This document shows positions 63,848 through 64,000 of a stretch of 64,000 nucleotides of DNA, piece by piece. Source of the DNA: Aedoeadaptatus coli (GTDB taxonomy: Bacteria > Bacillota > Clostridia > Tissierellales > Peptoniphilaceae); the NCBI RefSeq assembly GCF_900343085.1, contig NZ_OPYI01000012.1, positions 21,369-85,368 of the forward strand, given 5' to 3'. Numbering within the stretch: position 1 is the first letter of the stretch; each line of letters opens with the position of its first letter. Below the pieces are notes generated by a model. That model saw nothing but the letters and a program-made list of their open reading frames with translations, was not told where the DNA came from and did not search any database. The position numbers and the translations under genes were made by a program.

Positions 63848-64000
63848 ATGGCAAAAGGAAAATTTGAAAGAACCAAACCCCACGTCAACGTCGGCACCAT
63901 CGGCCACGTCGACCACGGCAAGACCACCCTTACGGCGGCAATCACCCTCGTATTAAACAAACGCTTCGGCTCCGGCGAATTCGTCGACTACGCAAACATC
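63848..64000 (+). CDS. tuf: Elongation factor Tu (partial, N-terminal 51 residues)
   Basis: The first 51 codons of EF-Tu run off the window end. [20 protein letters not shown] leads into the G1 motif [25 protein letters not shown] is a strong ribosome-binding site. It is 29 bases after fusA and in the same operon. Confidence 0.97.
   Translation, partial: MAKGKFERTKPHVNVGTIGHVDHGKTTLTAAITLVLNKRFGSGEFVDYANI

Noticed and set aside
1..64000. tRNA, rRNA, CRISPR arrays, insertion sequences, integrases or attachment sites, including at the borders of the 31-kb and 15-kb blocks
   Set aside because: None were recognised when reading the sequence. No transposase or integrase product is encoded and no obvious direct repeats flank the blocks, so a mobile-element origin is not claimed.

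Overview
The window looks like the chromosome of a Gram-positive, low-oxygen Firmicute. The evidence is strong AGGAGG-type ribosome-binding sites, frequent TTG and GTG starts, S-layer-homology (SLH) anchored surface proteins, NEAT-type heme proteins, an FMN riboswitch with an ECF RibU, an L10 leader, a fused PurL, an NhaC antiporter and AzlCD. The surface proteins and gene content suggest a Peptoniphilaceae-like Tissierellia anaerobe (Peptoniphilus/Aedoeadaptatus type). That placement is inference. I see no tRNA, rRNA, CRISPR array, insertion sequence or phage gene.

The backbone is the conserved translation/transcription supercluster, in its usual order and on one strand: rpmG-secE-nusG-rplK-rplA (3.0-5.2 kb), rplJ-rplL (36.3-37.3 kb), rpoB-rpoC (52.7-59.9 kb) and rpsL-rpsG-fusA-tuf (60.7-64 kb). 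It is cut into four pieces by blocks of about 31 kb, 15 kb and 0.8 kb. Each piece has its own promoter followed by a terminator-like hairpin in the leader. The first three pieces end in an intrinsic terminator; the fourth runs off the window.

The 31-kb block (5.3-36.1 kb) is mostly a heme-acquisition locus. It starts with two giant SLH-anchored surface proteins. One resembles streptococcal Shr (hemoglobin-interacting, NEAT-like and leucine-rich repeat regions). The other is a subtilisin-family protease carrying a NEAT domain. A separately promoted operon follows: a regulator, a YbaN/DUF454 membrane protein, two membrane-anchored NEAT proteins, an IsdE-like lipoprotein, permease and ATPase, a flavodoxin, a triple-NEAT SLH protein and a NEAT/stalk-domain protein. 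Two CydDC-like ABC exporter halves come next. The order suggests a relay: hemoglobin is digested or bound at the S-layer, heme passes over NEAT domains to the membrane and is imported by the ABC transporter. The regulator is the most striking item. It joins a DtxR-like winged helix to what reads as a cytoplasmic NEAT-like domain, which would make it a heme-sensing repressor or activator built from the same module as the receptors. After the exporters come crcB and pepT (minus strand) and a frameshifted HI0933-family flavoprotein.

The 15-kb block (37.5-52.5 kb) is ordinary housekeeping: AzlCD, a purine permease, a cyclase-family hydrolase with a convergent IclR regulator, an L,D-transpeptidase, purC, FMN riboswitch-ribU, NhaC, then rplY, degV and rodA on the minus strand, and queG-nth-vanW. 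A bioY gene with a palindromic operator lies between rpoC and rpsL. The window opens inside purL, followed by a COG2509 flavoprotein and a hemerythrin-like protein.
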